Positions 50,373-58,812 of a stretch of 64,000 bases of DNA are shown here, piece after piece. Where the stretch lies: assembly GCA_964601275.1 (NCBI GenBank), contig CAZRMV010000010.1:1-64000 (forward strand). Direction: 5' to 3'. The notes beneath the pieces were generated by a model. That model searched no databases and had not been told where the DNA came from. It saw only the letters and a program-made list of their open reading frames with translations. The position numbers were made by a program, and so were the translations under genes. The stretch comes from JAOZPE01 sp964601275. Its GTDB lineage: Bacteria > Krumholzibacteriota > Krumholzibacteriia > JAJRXK01. Position 1 is the stretch's first letter. The number at the start of each line of letters is the position of its first letter.

Positions 50373-51187
50373 GTCGGGCACGGATCGCGGTCCTGCAGTT
50401 TCCCGGTCTCAACTGCGAGGCGGAGACCCTGCGCGAACTGCGGCGCAGCGGGGTGGAAGCCGAACTCTTCCGCTGGAATGAAGACGCTCGGCGGCTGAAC
50501 CGATACGCCGGCTTCGTCATTCCCGGGGGCTTCTCCTACCAGGACCGGGTGCGCGCCGGCGCGATCGCGGCCAAGTCGCCGGTGCTGGACGCGGTGGTGC
50601 GCGAGGTCGAGGGCGGCAAACCCATCCTGGGCATCTGCAACGGCGCCCAGATCCTGGTGGAGACGGGCCTGGTGCCCGCCGAGCAGACCGGCCGGGTCGA
50701 GGTTTGCCTCGCCCGCAACCGGGTGGAAGGATGGCAGGGCTACCACGCGCGCTGGGTCTTCGTACGGGCGGACCACCGGGACAACTTCTTCACCCGTGAT
50801 CTCGAAGAACCCCTGCCGGTGGTGGTGGCCCACGCCGAGGGGCGTTTCGTGAGCCGCGACCGGGAGGCTTGGCAACGGCTGCGAAGTCGGGGCCGTCTTG
50901 CGCTGCGCTATTGCGACTTCGAGGGAAATCCTCCCGGGGGGTTTCCGGCCAACCCGAACGGGTCGCCCGACGACGTGGCCGGGATGAGTGGTTTGGACGG
51001 TCAGGCCCTGGCCTTCATGCCCCATCCCGAACGGGCCGCCCTGCTGTGGCAGGTGCCCGAGGATCTCCCCGGACCGTGGGGAGCCCGCCGCCGCGCCGCC
51101 GCCGGCGACCCGTCCGCGCTGATGCAGGACGGACCGGGCCGGGTCCTCTTGCGCGCGTTCGCCCGGTTGAACGCCGGAGGTGGGTGA
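50369..51187 (+). CDS. purQ: Phosphoribosylformylglycinamidine synthase glutaminase subunit
   Basis: PurQ is the class I glutaminase that delivers ammonia to PurL. Hallmarks are IAVLQFPGLNCEAET, GFVIPGGFSYQDRVRAGAIAA, the nucleophile cysteine in ILGICNGAQILVE near residue 90, and the His-x-Glu in FMPHPERA. The 272-residue protein is longer than B. subtilis PurQ, mostly in the last 50 residues. ATG 50369 overlaps the purL stop and has GGAGG four bases upstream. Its own stop overlaps the start of the next gene (ATGA). Confidence 0.95.
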   Translation: MSRARIAVLQFPGLNCEAETLRELRRSGVEAELFRWNEDARRLNRYAGFVIPGGFSYQDRVRAGAIAAKSPVLDAVVREVEGGKPILGICNGAQILVETGLVPAEQTGRVEVCLARNRVEGWQGYHARWVFVRADHRDNFFTRDLEEPLPVVVAHAEGRFVSRDREAWQRLRSRGRLALRYCDFEGNPPGGFPANPNGSPDDVAGMSGLDGQALAFMPHPERAALLWQVPEDLPGPWGARRRAAAGDPSALMQDGPGRVLLRAFARLNAGGG

Positions 51188-51906
51188 TGAGCGCCTACGT
51201 CTTCGCCCTCTGCCATCGCACCGTCGACCTGGTCGCCGCCACCGCGGGGGCGACCCTCCAGAACGCCCTGGGCCTGGGCGAGCGCCTGATCGCCCTGCGG
51301 CGCGACGATCTCTACGCCCTCGAAGGCGCCGAGGGAGCGGCGGAAGAGTGGGCCGCCGCCTGCGCCGAGCATGCCGCCTGGTTCAATCCCAACACCCATC
51401 GCCATGCCTTCTTCCGGGCCCAGGCGGGCGCGGTGGACGCGGCCCGCCGCTTCGCCGCGGGCGCATCGCCCGCCCCGGACGGGGGCTTGACCTGGCCCTC
51501 TCCCTGGATCGGAGCTCTTCTGCACACCGACCGGGCCGATCTGTCCGGACGGCGCGTCCCGTGGGAAAGCGATCGGCCCCTGGCCGCCGGACGCGCTTCG
51601 AGCGATCTTGAGGCCTGGTTGGCCCTGCCCCCCGAGGGCGGGGCCTACGCGGTGAGTCTGGCCGCGTTCGATGCGGACGACCCGGTGCACCCCCTGCGGG
51701 GGAGTGCGTGGCCCGCGCCGGGGGCGGAGGTCCTGCCCCTGCAGTTGTGGACCCTGGCGCTGCGGGCGAACGGCCCCAAGGACGCGCTCCAGACCGCCCT
51801 GGAGGTGGCGCTGACCCGTCATCGCTGCCATGGTCTGTTGATCCATCCCCATGTGCAGGGCTGGGCGTTGGCCGCTGAGGTCTCCACCCTCCCCAGGAGC
51901 TCCTAG
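51187..51906 (+). CDS. Unrecognised protein with a possible PurS-like N-terminal domain
   Basis: A 239-residue protein of unknown family between purQ and purF, coupled to purQ by ATGA overlap. The first 80 residues can be laid over PurS: a beta strand (AYVFALCHRTVDL), GATLQNALGLGERLIAL (compare G.AV..AL..LG in PurS), a second strand DDLYALEG and a helix with ACAEHAAWFNPNTHRHAF (compare the C-terminal CEKLLANPVIE). The remaining 160 residues are of unknown fold, with a strand-rich LQLWTLALRANGPKDALQTA segment that may repeat the fold. Small PurL needs PurS, and no other purS is visible here. The match is weak and by eye; treat it as a hypothesis. Confidence 0.55.
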   Translation: MSAYVFALCHRTVDLVAATAGATLQNALGLGERLIALRRDDLYALEGAEGAAEEWAAACAEHAAWFNPNTHRHAFFRAQAGAVDAARRFAAGASPAPDGGLTWPSPWIGALLHTDRADLSGRRVPWESDRPLAAGRASSDLEAWLALPPEGGAYAVSLAAFDADDPVHPLRGSAWPAPGAEVLPLQLWTLALRANGPKDALQTALEVALTRHRCHGLLIHPHVQGWALAAEVSTLPRSS

Positions 51907-53319
51907 GTGAACCCGGACGACCAAGAGCGTCTCCATGAGGAATGCGGCGTGATGGCGGTGGTCAACCATCCCGACGCCCCGCGCCTGACCACCCTGGGCC
52001 TGGCCGCCCTCCAGCACCGGGGGCAGGAATCGGCCGGTCTGGCGGTGGCCGACGGCCACGTGGTGCGCTCGCACAAGGCCATGGGATATGTGAGCGAGGC
52101 CCTGACCGACGAAGTGGTGCGGTCGTTCAAGGGGCACCTCGCCATTGGCCATGTGCGGTATTCCACGACCGGTTCGTCCAACCTGCGCAACGCCCAACCC
52201 ATCCACGTCACCTACAAGCGGGGAAGCCTGGCCATCGCGCACAACGGCAACCTGGTGAACGCGATGGCCCTGCGGCGGGACATGGAGAACGAGGGCTCGA
52301 TCTTCAATACCACCAACGACAGCGAGGTCATCCTCCACTTGGTCGCCCGCTCGAAACAGGAGGCCATCGACCGGGCGCTGGCCGAGGCGCTCCGGCGGGT
52401 CGAGGGAGCGTTTTCCCTGCTGGTGATCAATCCCGATACCGTGGTGGTCGCCCGCGATCCCCGTGGCTTCCGCCCGCTGTGCCTGGGCAAGCTCGACGGA
52501 GCCTGGGTCGCGGCCAGCGAGACCTGCGCGCTCGACATGATCGGGGCCCGCTACGAGAGGCCGGTCGAGCCGGGGGAGATGGTGGTCCTGCGCGCCGACG
52601 GCGGAATGGATGCTCATCGCTGGGCCGAAAAGCAGCCGGCCAGCATGTGCATCTTCGAGTACGTGTACTTCTCCCGGCCCGACAGCATGATCTACGGCCG
52701 CAGCGTCGACCAGGTGCGGCGGCGGATGGGGGAAACGCTCGGGCGGGAGGCGCCGGTCGAGGCCGACGTGGTCATCGGGGTTCCCGACTCCTCCAACACC
52801 GCCTCGCTCGGCTACAGCCGGGTGACCGGGATTCCCTGGGAACTGGGTCTCATCCGCAACCATTACGTGGGAAGGACCTTCATCCGGCCCAGCCAGGAGG
52901 TCCGCGATTTCTCCGTGCGGAAGAAGTACAACCCGGTCCGCCACGTGCTGGACGGGCGCCGTGTGGTGGTGGTGGACGATTCGATTGTCCGGGGCACGAC
53001 GATGCGCAAGCTGGTGACGCTGATTCGCCAGGCCGGCGCCCGCGAGGTGCACCTGCGCATTTCCTCGCCCCCGATCACCCATTCCTGCTACTACGGGATC
53101 GACACCCCGGTCCGCCAGGAGCTGATCGCCTCATCGCACAAGATCGAGGAGATCGCCGCCTACCTGCAGGTGGACAGCCTGGCCTACCTCAGCCTGGAGG
53201 GCCTGATGGACTCGGTGCAGGCCGAGGGCGGATTCTGCCGGGCCTGCTTCACCGGAGACTACCCGGTGGCCCCTACCGGGGCGGGCAAGGATGTCTTCGA
53301 GGCGGATACCGCCCCCTGA
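51907..53319 (+). CDS. purF: Amidophosphoribosyltransferase
   Basis: First committed enzyme of purine synthesis: PRPP plus glutamine gives phosphoribosylamine. The 470-residue protein has a short propeptide (residues 1-12, MNPDDQERLHEE) before the nucleophile Cys13 in ECGVMAVVNH, as in B. subtilis PurF. Glutaminase signatures are GLAALQHRGQESAGL and GHVRYSTTGSSN. The phosphoribosyltransferase part has VVVVDDSIVRGTT near residue 355. Cysteines in CYYGIDTP and CRACFTGDYP could bind a 4Fe-4S cluster, as in the B. subtilis enzyme. GTG 51907 starts directly after the stop of the PurS-like gene. Confidence 0.96.
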   Translation: MNPDDQERLHEECGVMAVVNHPDAPRLTTLGLAALQHRGQESAGLAVADGHVVRSHKAMGYVSEALTDEVVRSFKGHLAIGHVRYSTTGSSNLRNAQPIHVTYKRGSLAIAHNGNLVNAMALRRDMENEGSIFNTTNDSEVILHLVARSKQEAIDRALAEALRRVEGAFSLLVINPDTVVVARDPRGFRPLCLGKLDGAWVAASETCALDMIGARYERPVEPGEMVVLRADGGMDAHRWAEKQPASMCIFEYVYFSRPDSMIYGRSVDQVRRRMGETLGREAPVEADVVIGVPDSSNTASLGYSRVTGIPWELGLIRNHYVGRTFIRPSQEVRDFSVRKKYNPVRHVLDGRRVVVVDDSIVRGTTMRKLVTLIRQAGAREVHLRISSPPITHSCYYGIDTPVRQELIASSHKIEEIAAYLQVDSLAYLSLEGLMDSVQAEGGFCRACFTGDYPVAPTGAGKDVFEADTAP

Positions 53320-53462
53320 TCCCCCGGATCCATCGTGGGGGGCGATGGCCGGGCCGGCGGCCTTTCCGGGGCCTGAGCCCCATGGGCGGCGCCGGAACGG
53401 ATTCTGCATCATCACTTCGGGGATGGACGCCGAACTGGCCCAAGGGGCCTTGACGATGTATC

Positions 53463-53965
53463 TTGGACACTGTCGGCCGGCCCATTGCGGCCGCGGCCAT
53501 CGACCTCGTGATCCGGAACCACCCCCAGGGGGCGGAGTTCTTGCAATCGATCGGCGAGGGGGGATGTCCCGGTCCTGATCCAGGTCCAGGGAAGGCACGG
53601 ATCCCTCGAGATCCTTTCCCGGGGACCGGTTGACCACACGAAGGTTCCGGTGCACAGTATCGCCGACCTCGTGTTCCAGTTGCATGAAACCTTCCTGCCG
53701 GAGGACGGGAAGGTGGGGGCCCCGGCGAGCTGCATCCAGCCCGGCCGGCAGTGGCCCGGAAATCCTCGAGCGGATCGAGCGGCTGGACCGCGCGACGCAA
53801 CCGCAGGCCAGGGCGCCCGCGTCAGGGAAGACCCACGGGGTTCCCGCGGACGATGCCCGGCTCCGCGCGCTCGGCGGCCGATCTTCACGGGTGGCGAGAG
53901 GGCCCAAGCGACACCGGGCGCGGCCCCGCCGCCGGAAAAAATCACGAAACGGGACTCGTCCGTGA
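53463..53965 (+). pseudogene. Frameshifted reading frame of unknown function before the DUF2344 gene
   Basis: Three overlapping frames in this stretch all show strong GC-ending codon use and join up. Frame 1 from about 53463 reads AAAAIDLVIRNHPQGAEFLQ. A run of six G at 53558-53563 shifts to frame 2, PVLIQVQGRHGSLEILSRGP then HSIADLVFQLHETFLPEDGK. Between about 53710 and 53760 it shifts to frame 3, EILERIERLDRATQ, ending in a very basic tail (RGPKRHRARPRRRKKSRNG) with a TGA at 53963-53965. That stop overlaps the next GTG start (GTGA), as real operon genes here do. It may be a broken gene or a real gene with homopolymer errors in the assembly. No family recognised. The 140 bases before it hold only GC-rich inverted repeats (GGGGC-CTGA-GCCCC near 53372), perhaps the purF terminator. 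Confidence 0.5.
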
Positions 53966-56172
53966 CCAACGACCACCAGGAGGTGGCGACAAGGGCGGCG
54001 AGCGACCCCGAGCTGAGCCGGTACCACGTGCTGCTCGACGAGGAGATCCTTCCTCGTCTCGAGCGCCCCGGACGCTATGTCGGGCCCTTCGAGGTCCGCG
54101 GGATCGCCCCCAGGAGCGCGTTGACGCGCTTCGCCCTGCTCTGGCCCTCGATGCCGGAGAGCCACCACGTACCACGAGAACTGGCGCCGGTCAAAGCGGC
54201 GCTGGAAGCGCACTTGCACCATGCGGTGGAGTGCGCCAGTGTCCCTCCTGCCGACCTCTCCCAGGCGCTGGCGGAGCGAGGCCTGTGTCTGTTCACCCGA
54301 CCCGGGTGGATTCCGCTCTCCCGTTTCACCACCCTTGCGATCTGGATGGAACACCCGGCCCAGGTGCTGGGGCTTCTGTCCCTCCTGAAGGCGGCGGGGC
54401 TGCCCCTGGCCGCCTCCGCGCGGGCGGATCGTCCGCGGCTCCTCGCGGGGGGACCGGGCGCGGTCTATCTCTCCTCCCTGCTGAGCGCCTGGGTGGACGA
54501 AGTCCACCGGGACCCGACGGCCGATGCCTTCGCCGCGTTCGTGGCCGCCGCTCCCCCGGCGGACGCGACGCGCGCGGCGGCGTCCCCTTTCCTGCAACCG
54601 CCCGATGCGAAGACGGGTCCGGCCGGTCCCGCACCGTCCGCCCCGAACGGCGGGCGGGCGGAGGCAGCGCGACCGGGCGGCCCGGTCGAAGAGCGGGTCC
54701 GCCCGCTTCTGGCGATCCACCGGCAGCGGCCGTTGCAGGAGATCCGGGAACGTTTTGGAGGGGCCCGCCTGACCCGCCTGCACCTGTGGGCGGCGTCCGA
54801 GCCCCTGCGCCGCCGTCTGGGCCTGGCCACCGGCCAGGAGGTCATCGAGTCGGTGCGGGAGGCCCTGGCCCACGAAGCGCGGGTCCTGGAGATCGATCTG
54901 GCGCTGGGGCTGCCGGAGGAGACCGCCCGCGACCGCGAGGCAGTGGTTCTCTTGGGACGGCAACTCGCGGAGATGGCCCCCCGGGGAAACCGGCAACTGA
55001 GGTTCCGCCTGCATGCCTGCCTCGAAAGCTCCGCGCTGCCGCGCGAGGAGTTCGAGAGGCTGTCCGGCGCGTTGGGGCGGGCCCAGTTGAAGGTCCAGCT
55101 CTCCTCCCCGGCGGAGGAGGGGGTGGTCCGGGCCCTGCACGAGGCGGGTCGCGACGCCGCCGCGGTGGTCGAGTCGGTGGTGGAAGCGGGGGTGGGCAGT
55201 GGAGACCTCGACTCCGCGTTCTCTTCCGGTCTCTGGCAAGCGTGGCGGGACCCGGCCGCCGGCGCGGACCCGCCGATCCAGGACGAGGATCCCGTGGAGG
55301 ATTCTCCGACCGGCCTGGAGGACCTTCCCGCGATCGCGGGCACCCTCGATGCCAATGGTCAGCGCGTGGACGCGCATCGGCCGAAGGGAGCGCGGCGGGA
55401 TCGTTGGCAACGCTGGAGCGCGCTCGTCCGCGGCGAACATCAGTTGCGGGTGATCTACGAGAAACGAGGACGGGCGCGGCACCTGTCCCACCAGGAAACC
55501 ATGGAGATCTTCGTGGAGGCCTGTCGGCGGGGTGGATTGGCCCTGGCCGCTGCCGGGGTGGTTTCCCCCCGGCCGAAGCTCAACTTCGGTCCTCCTCTTC
55601 CCGCGGGAATCGAGGGTCTTGACGAATTCGTCGACCTGAGCCTGACCCACAAGACCGCGGGCGCCGCCTACGCACTGAACGAGCATCTGCCCGAAGGGCT
55701 GCGGGTGCGATGGGCACGGTATCTTCCCCCTGGGGACAAGAGCGCACACGCTCGGGTCGAGAAGACCCGGTATTCGGTGCGCTTGCCCCACTCTCTCACC
55801 GCGGAGTTCCGCGCGGGAGTCGAGCGCTTCAACCGCTCGAGGACATGGGAGATCCAGCGGGTCAAGACGGACGGGAACTTGACCATCGATCTGAAAGCTC
55901 AGGTCACGAACGTCGAATACGTCGAGGGGGGGGACGGCCCGGCGAGATTGGGATTCGATCTCGATATCGTCGACTCCATTCCCCGCGCACGGCCCTACGA
56001 GGTCGTCGCCGCCTTGATCGACGTCGACGCCATCGATGTTCGCACCATACCACTTTGTCGCGTTTCGCTGCTCAGCCGCGGGGGCGAGCCCATGGGGGAT
56101 TGGAAGACCCCCCGGCAGTTGCTCGAGCTCGCCGTGCGGAAGTCGAGACAAGCGGTGAAACGCTTCGCCTAG
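53962..56172 (+). CDS. Radical-SAM-like pseudoenzyme fused to DUF2344 (TIGR03960/TIGR03936-like)
   Basis: A 736-residue protein. The C-terminal 230 residues are a clear DUF2344 (radical SAM-linked) domain: LRVIYEKRGRARHLSHQET, ARYLPPGDKSAHA-type text and IPRARPYEVVAALIDV. The N-terminal part follows the plan of its usual partner, the TIGR03960 radical SAM protein: ILPRLERPGRYVG at the start, RGLCLFTRPGWIPLSRFTTL, LLAGGPGAVY, and IDLALGLPEETARDREAVVL (compare MIGLPTETDED). But the CxxxCxxC motif is absent; the few cysteines are scattered. The N-terminus also has proline-alanine-rich filler around residues 195-235. It seems to be a radical SAM fold without its cluster. It is followed 12 bases later by RNase E/G, the normal neighbour of this family. 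GTG 53962 is the best start. Confidence 0.82.
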   Translation: MTNDHQEVATRAASDPELSRYHVLLDEEILPRLERPGRYVGPFEVRGIAPRSALTRFALLWPSMPESHHVPRELAPVKAALEAHLHHAVECASVPPADLSQALAERGLCLFTRPGWIPLSRFTTLAIWMEHPAQVLGLLSLLKAAGLPLAASARADRPRLLAGGPGAVYLSSLLSAWVDEVHRDPTADAFAAFVAAAPPADATRAAASPFLQPPDAKTGPAGPAPSAPNGGRAEAARPGGPVEERVRPLLAIHRQRPLQEIRERFGGARLTRLHLWAASEPLRRRLGLATGQEVIESVREALAHEARVLEIDLALGLPEETARDREAVVLLGRQLAEMAPRGNRQLRFRLHACLESSALPREEFERLSGALGRAQLKVQLSSPAEEGVVRALHEAGRDAAAVVESVVEAGVGSGDLDSAFSSGLWQAWRDPAAGADPPIQDEDPVEDSPTGLEDLPAIAGTLDANGQRVDAHRPKGARRDRWQRWSALVRGEHQLRVIYEKRGRARHLSHQETMEIFVEACRRGGLALAAAGVVSPRPKLNFGPPLPAGIEGLDEFVDLSLTHKTAGAAYALNEHLPEGLRVRWARYLPPGDKSAHARVEKTRYSVRLPHSLTAEFRAGVERFNRSRTWEIQRVKTDGNLTIDLKAQVTNVEYVEGGDGPARLGFDLDIVDSIPRARPYEVVAALIDVDAIDVRTIPLCRVSLLSRGGEPMGDWKTPRQLLELAVRKSRQAVKRFA

Positions 56173-56184
56173 GTACTATCCATC

Positions 56185-58752
56185 ATGAAGAAAGAAATCG
56201 TCGTCAATTCAACTCCCAACGAGATCCGTATCGGCATCGTCGAGGACGGTGAGTTGGTCGAACTTCTCGGAGACAGTGCCGACTCCACGCGAATGGTGGG
56301 CAATGTCTACCTGGGAAAGGTCACCGCCGTGCGGCCGGGACTCCAGGCCGCCTTCGTGGACATCGGGTACGAAAAGGCCGGATTCCTCCACGTGAGCGAT
56401 CTGGTCCATGAGGAACCCGAGGAAACCAAGTCGGACAACGGCGGAGAACGGCGTCGGGGCCGGGGCCGTGAGGGAATGCGTCCCATCGAGCGGATGATCC
56501 GCGAAGGGGACGAGATCCTGGTCCAGGTGGTCAAGGAGGCGCTGGGCACCAAGGGGCCGCGCTTGACCGCCGACATCAGCCTTCCCGGACGCTTTCTCGT
56601 GCTCATGCCCAAGGGCAAGCACGTCGGAGTCAGCCGCAAGATCGGCGACCGCCACGAGCGGGCGCGCCTGAAGGCGATGCTGTCGGCGGTGAAGCCGGAG
56701 CGGGGCGCCTTCATCATCCGCACCGCCGGCGAGGGCATCGACGAGAAGATGCTGCGCAAGGACGTGGAATACCTCACCGAGACCCTGCGCAAGATCGAAG
56801 AGCGCGCCAAGGAGGTCACCGCGCCGGCCATCGTCCACGAGGATGTGGGCCTGATCGTCGGTCTCATCCGCGACGTGCTCACCGAGGACGTCCACGCGGT
56901 GCATATCGACAACGAGGTCGACTACAAGCGCCTGGTCGAGTACGTCAAGACCTTCTCTCCGAAGCTCCTCAACCGTATCAAGCTGTACCGCGGCGATGTC
57001 TCGCTCTTCGACAAGTTCGACATCGAGAGCGAGCTCAAGAAGAGCCTGGAGCGCAAGGTGTGGATGAAGAAGGGTGGCTATATCGTCATCGACCAGACCG
57101 AGGCCCTGGTGGCCATCGACGTCAACACCGGCCGCTTCACCGGGAAGAGGAACCAGGAAGAGACCATCTTCAAGACGAACATGATGGCGGCTCGGGAAGT
57201 TCCCCGGCAACTGCGCCTGCGGAACATCGGCGGGATCGTGGTCATCGACTTCATCGACATGGAGAGCGAAGCCAACAAGAGGAAGGTGCTCAACGAGCTG
57301 CGCACCTATCTCAAGCGCGACCGCGCCCGCACCAAGACCTTCACCATCAGCGATCTCGGACTGGTGGAGATGAGCCGCCAGCGCGTGCGCGAGAGCCTGC
57401 AGTCGCGTCTGAGCGATGCCTGCCCCTTCTGCAAGGGCAGCGGATACGTCTTGTCGCTGGAGACCCTGGCGAACAAGGTGGAGCGCCTGTTGTCCAAGTG
57501 CGGGCTGACCACCCGGGAGACCACGGTGCAGGTGCAGGCCAATCCCAGCCTGGCGGTGCACCTTCTGACCGAGCGCGGTGCGGCCATCGAGAAGATCGCG
57601 CGCGACTTCAACATGAAGATCGACATCCTCGACGACGCGCGGATCCATCGCGAGGATTTCCGGATCGTTTCCCTGCGCAGCCGCAAGGATCTCACCTCCC
57701 AGCTGGAGAACGCCGCCTGGAAGGGCACGGTGAACCGCCGCCCCGCCGCCGCCCATGCGAGCGAGGAGGGCGCGACCGAACGCCGCAGCCGCGGACGCGG
57801 CCGGGGCCGCGATCGGGGACGGGGCCGCTCCGACAGCGCCCACGAGACCCGGCGCGAATCGGCCTCCCGGTTGTCCCGGCGGGACGAGGGGCGTTCGGAG
57901 GCCCGGGATGAGGGCCGCTCAACCGCCAAGGACGCGACGTCCCGCTCGGACAGCGGTCGCTCCCGCGGCCGGGGCGGACGCAGGACCTCGGGCCGGGAAA
58001 CCACCAGCGCCCGGCCGGGACGTCCCGAAGCGGCGAACGAGGAGTCGCGCTCGGCGGGCGAGGCCCAGGAGGCGCGGCGCAGCTCCTCGTCGTCCCGGAG
58101 CCGGAGCTCGACGGGCCGGGGGGGACGATCTTCCTCCGCCGGACGGGGCGCGGGCCTTTCCTCGGCGGAGACGGGCCGACAGAAGACCCAGGACGCCGCC
58201 GCCGAGGGTTCGCCCGAGCGAAAACCGGCCCCGGTTTCCGCCACCGGCGAGGGGACTCCGTCGGGCTCTTCGACCCGCCGCCGCCGCCGCGGGCGCCGCG
58301 GGCGCGGACGGGGACGGGGCAAACGGAGCCAGGAGGGGACGGCGCCGAACGCACCCGAGGCTTCCGCCGAAGCGGTGGGTTCTTCAGGGGGGAAGCCCGA
58401 CGCTTCGGTCCCCTCCCGATCGGAGGAGGCGCCGGCGCGGCCGCCGGAACCCTCCCGGCGCGAGGGGCCGGAGGTCCCGGCCCGAGACCGGACGCGATCG
58501 ACGCGTCATCGCTCGTCGGTGGGATCCGCGGAGAGGAAGGAAGCACCGTCTTCGGCGCCGAGCGCGCCGTCGGGCGACCCTGCGGCCCCGTCGTCGTCGA
58601 CCCCGGCACCGGTTCGAGAGACGCCGACTGCGCCGCCGGCGGGTGAACGCCCCGCGTCCGCGTCGGACCCGTCGTCGGTGGGAGGGACCGCATCGGCCAG
58701 CGAGAAACCGAAGCGCCGCGGACGCCGACCCCGGCGGGTCGTGCGCCGCTGA
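56185..58752 (+). CDS. Ribonuclease E/G with a long RG-rich disordered tail
   Basis: An 855-residue endoribonuclease of the Rne/Rng family for rRNA maturation and mRNA decay. The S1 domain (about 38-130) includes GNVYLGKVTAVRPGLQAAFV. The catalytic part shows VAIDVNTGRFTGKR and VVIDFIDMES with the metal-binding aspartates, and the zinc-link DACPFCKGSGYV near residue 412. The globular part ends near residue 520. The last 330 residues are low complexity: arginine-glycine and arginine-serine repeats (SRGRGRGRDRGRGRSDS), then proline-alanine-serine. This tail may bind RNA or drive condensates, as the RNase E C-terminus does. The core without acidic scaffold motifs looks more like RNase G. ATG 56185 lacks a strong site. 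Confidence 0.94.
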   Translation: MKKEIVVNSTPNEIRIGIVEDGELVELLGDSADSTRMVGNVYLGKVTAVRPGLQAAFVDIGYEKAGFLHVSDLVHEEPEETKSDNGGERRRGRGREGMRPIERMIREGDEILVQVVKEALGTKGPRLTADISLPGRFLVLMPKGKHVGVSRKIGDRHERARLKAMLSAVKPERGAFIIRTAGEGIDEKMLRKDVEYLTETLRKIEERAKEVTAPAIVHEDVGLIVGLIRDVLTEDVHAVHIDNEVDYKRLVEYVKTFSPKLLNRIKLYRGDVSLFDKFDIESELKKSLERKVWMKKGGYIVIDQTEALVAIDVNTGRFTGKRNQEETIFKTNMMAAREVPRQLRLRNIGGIVVIDFIDMESEANKRKVLNELRTYLKRDRARTKTFTISDLGLVEMSRQRVRESLQSRLSDACPFCKGSGYVLSLETLANKVERLLSKCGLTTRETTVQVQANPSLAVHLLTERGAAIEKIARDFNMKIDILDDARIHREDFRIVSLRSRKDLTSQLENAAWKGTVNRRPAAAHASEEGATERRSRGRGRGRDRGRGRSDSAHETRRESASRLSRRDEGRSEARDEGRSTAKDATSRSDSGRSRGRGGRRTSGRETTSARPGRPEAANEESRSAGEAQEARRSSSSSRSRSSTGRGGRSSSAGRGAGLSSAETGRQKTQDAAAEGSPERKPAPVSATGEGTPSGSSTRRRRRGRRGRGRGRGKRSQEGTAPNAPEASAEAVGSSGGKPDASVPSRSEEAPARPPEPSRREGPEVPARDRTRSTRHRSSVGSAERKEAPSSAPSAPSGDPAAPSSSTPAPVRETPTAPPAGERPASASDPSSVGGTASASEKPKRRGRRPRRVVRR

Positions 58753-58771
58753 TCGCGCCGTCGTCCCGGGC

Positions 58772-58791
58772 CCCGGCCCATCGGGGCCGGG
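58772..58791. terminator. Bidirectional hairpin between convergent genes
   Basis: An 8 bp perfect stem (CCCGGCCC / GGGCCGGG) with an ATCG loop lies between the RNase E/G and YgjP-like stops. There is no T-run on the plus strand. Confidence 0.5.
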
Positions 58792-58812
58792 TGGCCCAAA
58801 GCGAGGGTTCCT

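Noticed and set aside
47190..50381. A 1063-codon antisense frame opposite purB and purL
   Set aside because: A shadow frame caused by high third-position GC of the purine genes.
57780..58340. Arginine-codon-rich repeats resembling a repeat array
   Set aside because: The repeats are in frame in the RNase E/G tail and irregular in length.
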